A DNA stretch of 64,000 nucleotides from Roridomyces roridus (GCA_029378245.1 JARKIF010000013.1:620001-684000), one strand, 5' to 3'. Positions 19,602-30,076 are shown, counted from the first letter of the stretch. Numbers and translations are program-made. Notes: a model not told the origin generated them from the sequence alone.

Positions 19602-22561
19602 CCAAGTCGCCGATGGCTTCGGCGTTCTTTTTTATTAAAAAGAAGGACGGGTCCCTTCGACCGGTACAGGATTACCGGAAGCTCAACGAGATGACGGTGA
19701 AGAACAAGTACCCGTTACCTCTGATCTCGGAGCTGGTCAACAAACTCCGAGGAGCTAGATTCTTCTCCAAGCTTGACATACGTTGGGGTTACAACAACGT
19801 GCGGATCAAGGAAGGAGACGAGTGGAAGGCGGCTTTTCGGACCAATCGGGGATTGTTCGAGCCGCTCGTGATGTTCTTTGGGTTGACCAATTCACCGGCC
19901 ACGTTCCAAACGATGATGAACGACATTCTTCGAGATCTCATCAACGAAGGCCATGTGATTGTATATCTAGACGACATTTTAATTTACACGGATTCCCTGG
20001 AGGAGCATAGACGGATTGTTTCACGTGTCCTGGAGACATTAGAGAAAAATAAATTATTCTTGAAACCCGAGAAGTGTGAATTCGAGAAGACGGAGATCGA
20101 ATACCTCGGGGTTATTATTTATCACAACTCCATGCGGATGGACCCGGTGAAAATCAAAGGGATCATGGAGTGGCCGATGCCAAAGAACGTCAAGCAAGTG
20201 CAGGCGTTCTTAGGTTTCGTTAACTTTTATTGGCGATTTGTTCGCGGCTTTGCCGACATCGCCAGGCCCCTCACTAAGCTGACGGGGAAGATTGCGTGGT
20301 CCTGGGGACCGGAACAGGAGAAGGCGATCAACAAGTTGAAGGAACGGATTGCGGAGGATGTCATCTTGGCGCTGCCAACGGATGATGGAGAATATCGGCT
20401 TGAGGCCGATGCGTCGGATGGAGCGGTTGGAGCAGTGCTCAGCCAGCTCCAAGAAGGAGTATGGAGGCCTGTCGCTTTCATGTCTCACGGCATGAGCGAC
20501 ACCGAAAGGAATTACGAGATCTATGACAAGGAGATGCTCGCAATCATGCTCGCTCTTGATGAGTGGAGGCAATTCCTACTAGGTGCAAGGCACACGTTCG
20601 AGGTTTTGACGGATCACAAGAACCTCCAGTACTTCAAAAAGCCGCAGAAGATCAATCGTCCGCAAGCACGATGGATCATCGAGTTGTCGCAGTACGACTT
20701 CTCGTTACGGCACCGGCCCGGAGCTTTGAATAAGCAGGCCGATTTGTTATCCCGCAGGGCGGATCATGATCAGGGAAAGGAAGACAATCAGGAAATTGTC
20801 TTACTTAAGCCCGAGTATTTCCGAGCGCAGGAGATAACGCTCGAAGGCGTCGAGAAGGATCTCTTGGAAGAGATCCGAGCAGAACGCAAACGGGACGGCA
20901 GCGTGAGGTCTGCCTTACTGAAGAAGCTCCCTAGATGGGAGGAGGAGGACGGCATTGTTTACTACAATGGCCTTATTTACGTTCCGCATAACACGGAACT
21001 TAGAAATAAAATTATTGGACTCCATCACGATCCGGCGATCGTGGGACACCCCGGAGGGAACCGGACCCAGGAACTCGTTGAACGAAATTACTGGTGGCCG
21101 AAGCTCGGCAACAATGTTTCCGAGTATGTAAAGTCGTGCGAAGCGTGTCAGAGGTCACGGGTTCTTCGGCACAAGCAGGGCAAGCTGAACCCGCACAAGA
21201 TTGCGGAAGGTCCCTGGCAGATCATTTCGATGGACTTGATTGGGCCGCTACCGATTAGCAACGGCCACAATGCGATTCAAGTCTGGGTGGACACCTTCAG
21301 CAAGATGATTCACGTGGAGCCCACGACCATGGAGATCACGGCTGAAGGAGTTGCGCGTTTGACACGCGACCGAGTGATTAGATATCACGGGGTACCCCGA
21401 AAGATCATCTCGGATCGGGATCCGAGATACGTAGGAGGCTTTATGAGGGAGCTCAATAAGATCCTGGGGATCGAAATGAACCCGAGTACAGTGCACCATC
21501 CAATAAACGACGGGCAGACGGAACGGATGAACCAGGAGATCGAGAAATATCTCCGCATATTTATAAATTATCATCAGACGGACTGGGCCGAATGGCTCTC
21601 CCTAGCGGAGTTCTGTTACAACGACAAGGCCAGTTCAGCAACGAAGGCCTCGCCGTTCTATTTAAATACCGGCTATCACCCTTGGAAAGGGATCGAGAAT
21701 GCCGTGGAGAAGAGGAATGAGGCAGCCGACGAGTTCGGCAAGAAAATGAAAAAGATCCGCGATGAGGCGACCGCGGCATTAGAAAAAACACAGAAAACGA
21801 TGGAAAAAACATATAATCTACGACGGCGACCAGCGCCGGTATTTAAAAAGGGAGACAAGGTCTGGATTGAGGCGACGAATATCCAGACGGATAGACCCTC
21901 AAAGAAGCTGGGAGATAGGAGGCTCGGGCCGTACGAGGTCCTGGAGAAAGTCGGAGCGTCATCCTATAGGTTGAAATTGCCGAGCACGGACAAGTCACAT
22001 CCGGTGTTCAACGAGGCGATTCTCACACCATATACGGAACCACCCGAGAATCAAAGGGAGAAGCGGCCGCCGCCGAAAATCATATCCGGCGAAGAGGAGT
22101 ACGAGGTGGAGGAGATACTGAAGCACCGCAAGATGGGACGCGGGTTTCAATATTTAATAAAGTGGAAGAATTATCCGATGGGAGAAAGAACGTGGGAACC
22201 GTCGCGTAACTTGACACATGCAAAGAAGCTGTTGGATAAATATAACAGGGAACACAGCATTGACGTCAGGGCGCTACCTACGCTCCCGGCTGGATTTTGG
22301 GACGGCGAATGCAAGAGATTCGTCCCAAAGGAGGAGTCCCAACCATATTTAAAGAAGAAATTATTTATTCACGATGAAAATCATTTTGTCGACATCGACG
22401 AGGACGTCGATCCTAGAGAGGGGGTAATGTCACGCGCTGACCTATTTGCGCACGTGACAACGCCAAATAAACCAGATAAGCATTGGCGCCGTACAGCGTT
22501 AAAGTCCTGGGAACCCCGTCTCGATCGGATTGAGGAAGAAGCCGAGGAAGACATTATTTAA
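19602..22561 (+). CDS. pol: pol: RT, RNase H, integrase, chromodomain
   Basis: The uninterrupted 3' part of pol; from the ATG at 19613 it is 982 residues. Reverse transcriptase opens with FFFIKKKDGSLRPVQDYRKL and has the catalytic YLDDILIY at about residue 118. RNase H follows (LEADASDGAVG near 262). Integrase has an HHCC zinc module (HHDPAIVGHPGG to CEACQRSR, about 470-510) and a DDE core with D in SMDLIGP (about 540), D in SDRDPRY (about 600) and E in DGQTERMNQE (about 637). A chromodomain (YEVEEILKHRKMGRG to KKLLDKYNRE, about 829-879) probably targets integration to marked chromatin. The frame runs on into the 3' LTR and stops at 22559-22561. It cannot be made as a full polyprotein because of the upstream insertion. 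Confidence 0.93.
22415..22424 (+). other. polypurine tract of chromovirus
   Basis: The purine run AGAGAGGGGG, then TAA, lies immediately before the 3' LTR start at 22428. This is the expected plus-strand primer site. It lies inside the pol reading frame, which continues into the LTR. Confidence 0.75.
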
Positions 22562-22902
22562 AGACGTGGGATAGTTTCATATTTATGAACGACAGCATGG
22601 ATGTGGGAAGGAGTTTCCGATCAGTGAACTGTCCGATCATGACAGGCTTCTATGAAGGACACGGTGGAGACACGACAATAGGAGAAGACAAAGGCGCGAG
22701 ACAATAGCGCATGTTGGACACCAGGACAATTAGTGTAGCATCGTAGATCTATTCCTCATAGTATAAAAGCAGTAGCTAGTCGTCGTATTCTGTACCCTCT
22801 CCTAGACTTTTATTCAGTTCATTTTACGAGCTTTAGTAGCGCACTACCCAATCCACAGCATCTTACCGCTGTTGGACGCGTGAAACAAGTCTTGCCGTGA
22901 CA
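22428..22902 (+). repeat. 3' LTR of chromovirus
   Basis: 475 bp, TGTCACGCGC to GCCGTGACA, nearly identical to the 5' LTR. Its first 134 bp encode the last 44 residues of the pol frame (from about SRADLFAH to EEDII). Confidence 0.95.
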
Positions 22903-23164
22903 CTTCAATCTAGCTCCTACATAAGCTAGGAACAAGAAAAACAGCAGACCGAGCTCACCACACTCCCAGTACACCACTTGACCGTCGATCGGATGTCCAC
23001 CTGAAGACCCCGTGCGCACCAATTATCCAATGTATCCAGCGCGGAGTTGATATCCTCTTCGTCTCCATTGTAGAAAATATCCGCATCCTGGCGATGCCTA
23101 ACTTCTTGTTACTTCGTGCGTGCAGCCGAGTCATTGGCCACCGTGACGCTGATGAACTGGCGTC

Positions 23165-23234
23165 GGTCACGTAGCTCAATGGTTAGAGCAACTCACATGA
23201 ATTGGGTGATCTGGGTTCGAGTCCCAGTGAGACC
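23165..23234 (+). ncRNA. tRNA-like sequence, probable pseudo-tRNA or SINE head
   Basis: The 70 bases fold as a cloverleaf. The acceptor GGTCACG pairs with TGAGACC with one mismatch, the D arm is GCTC..GAGC, the anticodon stem is ACTCA/TGGGT and the T arm is CTGGG TTCGAGT CCCAG. The internal promoter boxes TAGCTCAATGG and GGTTCGAGTCC are good matches to RNA polymerase III A and B boxes. The anticodon loop CATGAAT lacks the universal U33 and the variable loop has three bases, so a working tRNA is unlikely. It may be a tRNA-derived SINE head or a decayed tRNA. Confidence 0.5.
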
Positions 23235-23400
23235 ACTCTTTTGAGACTTTCACACGTGGACAAATCACATGCTTATCAACGCGCTCAGAGCGCAGGAGGC
23301 GAATTTGGGCCTCGAGTTTGTCTATCATCTGTTCGTCGATCTGCGAGAGACGTGCGTGGGGAGTAGTACTCAGCATCTGCGCCGTGAGTGCTGAGTGGGG
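23235..23400 (-). pseudogene. F-box protein N-terminal fragment
   Basis: The minus frame gives ARLSQIDEQMIDKLEAQIRL and a few more residues, the short coiled coil that precedes the F-box in many agaricomycete F-box proteins. The expected F-box itself is missing: the reading continues straight into the tRNA-like sequence at 23234. This is a truncated gene end, length about 40 residues. No stop or promoter was assigned. Confidence 0.4.
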
Positions 23401-23569
23401 TGAGAGTTTGGAGCAAGAGGAGTTGTCACACTGTCACGAAAGACCAATCAGGAAAGCCGAGACTGATGCCATCGCGGCCAACTGATCCAATAAGTTATGA
23501 ATGTGTTGGCCAGCCCAAATTGAGGAAATAATTTACACAACTACTCAATTGCCCACTTTTTGAGAAAAT

Positions 23570-24005
23570 TCAAAAGTGAATGACAGCACCGTGCTTTGCC
23601 GCCGACCCAAACGTCTCATACGCATCCAAAATCTTCTCAAAGGCAAACCAATGGGTGAGAAAGCACACCAGGATTGATCTTTCCTGCGTCCAGAAGCTTC
23701 AAAAGTGTACTCGTGGAAGTGGCATCGATGAGGCTGGTGGCAATAACTGTCCATACCATCAGGTGGATTCGAACAATTGTCAACACACCAATATTCTTGT
23801 GCCACAGCTTATCCAGATGCAGGTCGACCTTGCACCCATGGACGCCCACATTCGCGATTGTCCCTCCCACGGCAACGATCTGTTGGCAAAGCTCGAAAGT
23901 ACCAGGCACCCCGGCCGCTTCGATGGTGGCATCCACACCGCGACCACCGGTGAGCTGCATAACCTCCTTGGCGGCATCGGTGATACGCAGCGTCACGCGC
24001 ACTAG
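23570..24005 (-). pseudogene. zinc-type alcohol dehydrogenase, 3' fragment
   Basis: Read leftwards, the frame gives KEVMQLTGGRGVDATIEAAG, then IVAVGGTIANVGVHG and LHLDKLWHKNI, clear medium-chain zinc alcohol dehydrogenase sequence of the NAD(P)-binding and C-terminal half. An intron of about 50 bp (GTATTG to GACAG) follows KNI, then TSLIDATSTSTLLKLLDAGK. After NPGVL the frame shifts by one base: the true end, HWFAFEKILDAYETFGSAAK and a stop at 23570-23572, lies in another frame. The N-terminal half, including the catalytic zinc ligands, is absent; homology stops near 24005, where unrelated DNA begins. It is therefore a truncated, frameshifted remnant. Confidence 0.7.
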
Positions 24006-24400
24006 TGTATAGTAGATAGCTCGAGTAGGTAATGTCCTAGAAGTAGACCGCGAAGCGATACAACTCCACAACACACTAACCACACAACACACACAACACA
24101 AACACAATTCCTTGACTAGCACGCTGACACCTAACGGTTGAGTTCGGGGTCGTCTGAAGTATACAGATAAGACTGATACTCCGCGGTTTGGTTCTCGGAA
24201 GCTTGTAGGTTGATTCTTGAGGTTTCACACCAAGTTCAAATGTCTTTGAACTAAGAGGAATCTCTTGACTGGTTTGTAGACTGCTCACAACGAACACAAG
24301 GTTACGATGTTAAAAGGTTTTATATTTTATTGACCGAAACACACAATATCCAAACACCAATACAACTTCGATACAACACGAAGAGGAACTATAGCACAGA
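24006..24400. other. repeat-like noncoding DNA, unclassified
   Basis: AT-rich sequence with an ACACAAC-rich patch near 24062-24110 and no frame of note. It is cut on the right by a solo LTR whose flanks match, so 24006-24400 and the DNA after 24877 were once continuous. The joined piece may itself be part of an older retroelement, but no termini were found. Confidence 0.35.
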
Positions 24401-24877
24401 GGGCAACTGTCACGCGCTGACCTATTTGCGCACGTGACAACGCCAAATAAACCAGATAAACATTGGCGCCGTACAGCGTTAAAGTCCTGGGAACCCCGTC
24501 TCGATCGGATTGAGGAAGTAGCCGAAGAAGACATTATTTAAAGATGTGGGAACAGTTTCATAATTATGAACGACAGCGTGGATGAGGGAAGGAGTTTTCG
24601 ATCAGTGAACTGTCAGATCATGACAGGCTTCTATGAAGAACACGGTGTAGACACGACAAAGGTGCAGGACAATAGTGCATGTCGGAAGCCAGGACAATTA
24701 GTGTAGCATCGTAGATCTATTCCTCATAGTATAAAAGCAGTAGCTAGTCGTCGTATTCTGTACCCTCTCCTAGACTTTTATTCAGTTCATTTTACGAGCT
24801 TTAGTAGCGCACTACCCAATCCGCAGCATCTTACCGCTGTTGGACACGTGAAACAAGTCTTGTCGTGACAGGGCAAC
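24401..24877 (+). mobile_element. solo LTR of the chromovirus family
   Basis: 463 bp (24408-24870), TGTCACGCGC to GTCGTGACA, clearly related to the 475-bp LTRs of the full element but with more substitutions and a net 12-bp loss near 24660. It has no attached internal region. The 7-bp GGGCAAC lies directly against both ends (24401-24407 and 24871-24877); the full element has a 5-bp duplication, so the longer repeat is odd. Confidence 0.88.
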
Positions 24878-26028
24878 CCACTACCCCTTAAGTATGTTAC
24901 TATAGCTGACCCAAGTTGAACCAGAGCTCGGGTACCTTTGATATTGCGTCTAAGCTAAGAGAAATGATACAACAAATCTCCGCGGAAGTCACAAGACTGC
25001 ACTATAATCACAGATCAAGCTTCGACCCAATGTCTAGGCAAGAAGGCGTACAATGCAATGCTGCAAGGGCGGGATCTACAGGCCTTATATACTACTCCCT
25101 ACTGATCTGATGATATAACTACTATTACGCGCCTGCCGTCCCTATTTCCGTACTTTCCCTATAACCCTAGGTGTCCTGTCACCTATATTATATCCCCTCG
25201 AACCGCTTCGCGTGGTTCTGCTGCTTATGTCGCTGCTTGGCCCGTCTGATCGGTGGTCATGCCGTCTTGGCATTCGAGCCGATTGGCCTGGTACTTTGAT
25301 TCCGTCATTTCATTACACTCTCTTGCTGAGCCAGCACTCATTATGACTATAGCCCTCGACCCAGGTCCATAAATAACCTCGGTCCGCCATCTTCGTCATT
25401 CAAGGCTTACTCCTGGCATATTCTGTCAGACGTGATCATCGCTCTGATCGTCTGCCACGACTCCGCCGCTTTCCATGATCATGATCGTACTCGGATCAGT
25501 TCACGATCATACTAGTGTGCCTGCGCGAGTTCGACTCGCCCACTTGTCATCTCTTTTCTGGGTGTCTCTTCAATACCGGAACGAATGGTAGTATTTCCTC
25601 CAACTTGCCTACACGAGCCACTCTGTTTGTATACATATATATGGACTTATACCGGTCCGCGAGGTACTCCGCGAACCTTGCCATAATAGTACTGCGCGTC
25701 CGCGCAACCTTCGTCTTTGCTCTGTAGCTAGTCTAGCTCATTTCTGAATACACCTGGGCTTGGTATATCTCCTTGGGTATGGTATCTCCACAAGTAGTAG
25801 TCCCCGCAAACAGCCTATTGGAGTCGCTACAACCGACCACTTGAACGAATAGCCAAGCGTAGTGTACTGACGACTTGTACTTGTCTCATTAATACACGAA
25901 TAGTGACACGGAGCTCAGTCCTATCCCTTATTGTATACCACCTGACAGAGGCATTGGTGTGCGCACCAAAACAGCTAAATAGCCAGATTTCACGTGTGCA
26001 AAATACGCAGTCGTATCATCGGGTCCGA
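24878..26028. other. noncoding, probable decayed repeat DNA
   Basis: No gene is supported. The segment has short palindromic motifs (such as GATCATGATC near 25475) and GC-AT mixed low-complexity patches like those in LTRs, but neither termini nor coding domains could be identified. Frames are under 80 codons. Confidence 0.35.
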
Positions 26029-26883
26029 AAGTCACACCTTGGCCATCAACTCGTAATACTTGTAATCTGGGTGGAGGTACATGGCGGGAGAAAAGAAGAA
26101 GGTTGTCGGAAAAATCGAAGATTGATTAGATAGGAATCTAATCGTATAGAAGCCGTTGTAATCCCATAATGAAACCGTGGATTATATTGCATCACTTTAG
26201 GATTGTAACCGCTTAGGATCCCCAGGGTGTATTACAAGGGATTGTTGACTTGTAATGTATTGTAATGCATTTGCTGGAGAACAATAAAAGCTTTTGAAGG
26301 CCTTTGTGGCCATCCGCATTGGGATTGAATGTTGTTGTGATTTTGAAGTGTTCAACGTTGAATCACCAGTGAGTTCACAAGGATGTTCTGCTTATTTTAT
26401 CTGACTTTTCACACCAGGAGTTGAACACTTGACCTCACGGTTCTCTCAATTTAAAGGAGAACCATGAATACTAATTAGACTATTATAGCACACGCATACA
26501 TGGGAACAAGACTCAACATAGCACCACTTTCTGTTACCAAGATTATTCCTTCCTCAGAAAGGATGTATTATAGCTTCCTTGGGTTCATTGACTGTGTTGA
26601 ATTTGTGCAATCTCAATGTATGCTCTGTTGTGTAGGAGTTCCGAGTCGGAGCATGCCTGGTCCATGGATCCAAAAATTAGCATTGAATAACTGGAATCAC
26701 TGGACCTGGAGGGTGCCAATGGCAAGCCACTAAGCAAATTCAAGCCATTAAAAGCCAGGGGTTGCTTTAGAATGACTCCCAAGCAATTGTAATCCACCCC
26801 GGGTGGATTACAACAGGTTGTAATCCGCGCCAATCCCCTAATCAATTACAATCCAATGTAATCATTTTGGGGTTTTTCCGACA
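26029..26883. repeat. TGTAAT-rich element with TGTCGGAAAAA inverted tips
   Basis: TGTCGGAAAAA occurs at 26104-26114 and inverted at 26873-26883. Between and around them, TTGTAATC-type motifs recur in both directions (near 26045, 26150, 26210, 26250-26272, 26787-26862), including the palindrome AATCCACCCCGGGTGGATT near 26791. Dense subterminal repeats suggest a non-autonomous DNA transposon. No target duplication was found, and similar motifs continue left of 26104, so the left end is uncertain. Confidence 0.4.
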
Positions 26884-27223
26884 GTCAAAACACGCGTCAA
26901 CAGTCATTGAAAGACGTATTGATCAATGAGCTCGTTCCTCATCTTTTCTTACTGTACATAAATATTCCCAGAGGAAATGCCTAAGCAACGTGTATAGTCT
27001 GCAGTCCCAGGAGGAATGAAACTAGGAACTGACTTGTAGTACACACTGATTTTAATTCTAAAGACTAAACCTTGCCTGGAACCGCCCGACGTCGTCAGTG
27101 TGACAATCAGTCGCCTGTGTAAACGAAAGGGTCGCGCGACGGAACTCAAACAGGGATGAAGAGAAGGAGAATTTAGAGCCTTGAGAATGCGCAAAAAGAC
27201 TTTTATTTTATTTTGACCCGACG
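26884..27223. other. intergenic, nothing recognised
   Basis: No gene, tRNA or repeat identified. It forms the 3' flank of the minus-strand F-box/LRR gene, whose stop is at 27224-27226. Confidence 0.4.
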
Positions 27224-28301
27224 CTAATCCCACACATACTCGTCACACAAAGGAGACTGTATCGTATCGTTGAACAATGGGTCCAGGGACCAGTCGCACG
27301 TGAGATCTCCTTCAAAGATTATCGACTCGAGAAGAGATTCCGGCGGACATTGGAACATTTCCAGCATCGCGTCGTGTATGTCGGGCCCACGGATGCGAAT
27401 GGTGCGTCGATTGGACTTGAATGATATCTCTGGGTCAAAACCTTTTAGAACGCTGTAAGTTGGTGAAGAGAATGAACGTGAACCAACCAGCAGCCACCAT
27501 TAGTGGCTATGTCCTCGATGCTCTCCAGGGAAGTCAGCGAGCTAATTCGCGTGACGTCCTTCCAGTCTCGCAAATGCGTCGCAATCGAGAGTGTCGCGAG
27601 GCGCGACAAGTCGATCTGGGGATTGGCGAAACAAGCACCCAACGGATCTCCGCGTTTACCCGAAACTCGGAGTACTTAGCGTGAGCCGTGGGCGTCAGAG
27701 CTGCGCCTCGGGCTAAGGATCAGGTTGATCAAAGTGGATGTTCGAAAGCGCCAACGATTTTAGGCCAGTTGCACAGGAGAAAATGGACAGGAGGGCTTTG
27801 GGAGAGTGAATGCGGAGCCCCCCAATATGGATCGATTCCAAAGAGACAAGGGCATCGGTGAACGCAGCTCTCAGCTGACGGCCCATGGTGTCCCAGTGCG
27901 CGTGGCTCGCGCGGAATCTTCCCGCTCGGCTCCAAGAAACCCTTGAACGTTCAACCAGAGTAATGTGTTTCAGATTACTGAGAAGAGGCAACACCAACGA
28001 TAGCGCGGTCCCATGATTCATCGTGTATGCTTTCCCAGAATGAGTGCGGTGTCGGCATGGATGACGGTAACGATGTGCAAGTCGACGACGAGAGCCCCCA
28101 ATGAGGTGACTGTGTCAGGATCTTGAGCAGCAGACCATCACCGTTGTCGACCGCGGAAGCGAGGATGTCGAATCGCTCGAAAAGGAGTATTTGTGATGGC
28201 CGTACGAATGACCGCGCAGCCAGGGACCACGATCGAAGACTAGAATCATCTCCAGCGAGATCACCGATGATAAGGTCGACCAGCTCCTGTGGAATAGGCA
28301 T
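27224..28301 (-). pseudogene. F-box/LRR-like protein, apparently frameshifted
   Basis: The start MPIPQELVDLIIGDLAGDD with SLRSWSLAARSFVRPSQI is a typical basidiomycete F-box, which would dock on Skp1 in an SCF ubiquitin ligase. After KILTQSPH the frame moves to LGALVVDLHIVTVIHADTAL (near 28112) and again, after GKHT, to MNHGTALSLVLPLLSNLKHI (near 28025); no intron fits such short gaps. Leucine-rich repeat-like sequence follows (IHIGGLRIHSPKALL, SLALSNIHF), then 27640-27500 (LSRLATLSIATHLRDWKDV) and a last part (SNRRTIRIRGPDIHDAMLEM) ending at 27224. Either two indels broke the gene or the assembly has errors. Such genes form large, fast-turnover families in these fungi; the substrate is unknown. 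Confidence 0.6.
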
Positions 28302-29362
28302 CCGGACGTGGTGCGAACTGTGTGAGAGTTGTATCAGATTGACTTTGTGTTCTGGCGGGCATCTTACAGTGCAGGCGAACGAGCGTTCTGTCAATGGTGG
28401 TTTGCGCAAGAAGTTAGCCGATCTGATTGCGGTGTGATGAGTCTGAGCGCCGATCAAAGCGTGCTTTATTTGGTTTGCCGCCAAGTGGCAGCGCCCATAC
28501 CCGAAGGCTGAAGCCGATGCAGTGTCAGTAACCATCTTGCTGAGGTCCGTCTGCGGTCTTTGCCTGCCACTGGCCCCACTGTTTAAGTGCGCGCGCCTCC
28601 AGCGACTGGCCGACATCACGCAAGCACTCGGACATCAGCCAGCCGGGCTGCAGCCGGGACTTGGCCGGGACTCGACGGTATCTGCGTGGCCCGCAGACGT
28701 TCTCCGCTCAGCCACCGGTCGCGGATGCACAAAGGACTCCTAGACTTGCCTCCCTGCCTCGGTTCAAGATAAATTTTGATACCGATTGCCTTCTATCACG
28801 CAAATGGTGTGGCTTCCATTACGACTGCAAATAACTATGACTCTGGCCAACTCAGTGGTTAATCAGGGACAGCCGTGAGTCATTCCACGTCCATGTCAGG
28901 CTATCTGTCAGCTATCTTGCTAGGTTTCTGCCTGCTATTCCGCATTCATTGGTTCAAAAAAAACACCAGCTCTATGCTCAGCCGCTATCTCCTGCGCAGC
29001 ACTTCATCGGTGAGCGGCGGGATCACCAAGATCACAGCTTTGACGCGCCACTTTGTATAGATTTTAACCCCATCTGTGGGTAACAAGCGCGGCGTCTAAC
29101 TGCTGTGCACCGACGCACATGCAGGTTTCATATTGTCGTCATCTTGCGCACAGTATATATCCACTGCGCTAACCATTTCCACTCTCCTTTCTGCACAGTC
29201 TTGCCAAGTCCGCTCTCGCCCTCGTATCGCAGCCTCCGGAGATAATCCCGTCGTCATCCGACTGTGAGCTGTATGGAATCATTTCCCTATCCGGTGAGCT
29301 TGGGTGGGGTATAAATACGAATGATGTCGATTAAACACAACGTCTTTCTCTACCAGCCCAAG
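28302..29362. other. intergenic, nothing recognised
   Basis: The divergent promoters of the F-box gene (minus) and the DUF6699 gene (plus) should lie here. TATATAT-like sequence near 29153-29160 and GGTATAAATACGAATG at 29309-29324 are possible core promoter elements; the latter, 52 bp before the chosen ATG at 29363, is a good TATA box for the DUF6699 gene. Confidence 0.4.
29309..29318 (+). promoter_or_regulatory. TATA box of DUF6699 gene
   Basis: GGTATAAATA lies about 50 bp upstream of the ATG at 29363. The alternative ATG at 29321 would sit only a few bases from this box and could not be in the mature transcript, which supports the later start. Confidence 0.55.
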
Positions 29363-30076
29363 ATGTCTCCCAGACAGGTCCACTGGAGGCTCACCGTCGA
29401 GCAATACTCGGCTTGTAACTCGCCGGAAGCGTGGACATCACCACTACCAAGCCCACCGCAGACGCCCGAACGTCCCGAGACATCCGCGCTACCACTACCA
29501 CCAACCCCGCACCCCTCAGCCGACGTACCTCTTCCACCGGCATTAGAGCTTCACGAAGCGCTGACACCCGAGGGCGCACTCCGCCTCGACTTCTCCTTCC
29601 CCTCTGAATCCTTCCGCCGCAATCCGCAATTAACACAGCTCCTCCTCTCGCAACCTGCCTGCAGGCCTCCACGGCAGGAGCTGTGCATCCGGATTGCCGC
29701 AGGCCTCTTCAAGAGTCGGATCGAAGTCACCCACACGCTCTCCTCCTCTGACAACAAGATCGTCACGGTCGGGGACGTGCTCACGCGCATTCAAGCGGAG
29801 CTGCGGCAATACGATTACGGGGCTGCGCCGACTGAGGCCGCGGCATACAAGCTGCGTCGGATCGAAACTGTTTGTGGGTATCGCAGCGAGTGGCGTGAGC
29901 GCGAGGCCGAGGCCGAGGAGGCGAGAATCGCTGCTGAGAGGGCCGGTGATGGTCGGATTGTGGATCATTTGTTGGGACATACGCTGTTTGCGGGGCTCAC
30001 GCCACTCCTTGGTCAGCCGGACCATTGGTTTCAGCTCGAGTTGACGATTCCAGAGCGGTATGCGGCTCAGTCGTGA
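29363..30076 (+). CDS. DUF6699 domain protein
   Basis: An intronless gene of 237 residues. The N-terminus is a Pro/Ser-rich stretch (PLPSPPQTPERPE). From about residue 85 it follows the DUF6699 pattern: LRLDFSFPSESFRRN, then ELCIRIAAGLFKSRIEVTH, VTVGDVLTRIQAELRQYDY, a long charged helix and the end DHLLGHTLFAGLTPLL with HWFQLEL. DUF6699 proteins are abundant in agaricomycetes, usually with this layout of a low-complexity leader and a compact beta-rich domain; no biochemical role is known. There is neither a signal peptide nor a membrane segment. The frame is open from 29321, but the TATA box favours the ATG at 29363. Confidence 0.85.
   Translation: MSPRQVHWRLTVEQYSACNSPEAWTSPLPSPPQTPERPETSALPLPPTPHPSADVPLPPALELHEALTPEGALRLDFSFPSESFRRNPQLTQLLLSQPACRPPRQELCIRIAAGLFKSRIEVTHTLSSSDNKIVTVGDVLTRIQAELRQYDYGAAPTEAAAYKLRRIETVCGYRSEWREREAEAEEARIAAERAGDGRIVDHLLGHTLFAGLTPLLGQPDHWFQLELTIPERYAAQS

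Larger units (their letters stand above)
15882..22907 (+). mobile_element. Ty3/Gypsy chromovirus, full-length but broken
   Basis: The element proper spans 15887-22902 (7016 bp) between two 475-bp LTRs and is flanked by a perfect 5-bp target duplication CTTCA (15882-15886 and 22903-22907). Inside, in order, are gag with a zinc knuckle, protease, reverse transcriptase, RNase H, integrase and a C-terminal chromodomain, which defines a chromovirus. The LTRs differ at only three of 475 positions by eye, so insertion was recent. Yet gag is frameshifted, the gag-protease region is split among several frames, and pol is interrupted by a foreign solo LTR. This copy cannot make a complete polyprotein and was probably mobilised by proteins from another copy. 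Confidence 0.95.

Noticed and set aside
22955..23160. Minus-strand stretch faintly like a non-LTR reverse transcriptase (ending near DNWCARGLQVD)
   Set aside because: Too short, no YADD or YVDD motif and no neighbouring domains.
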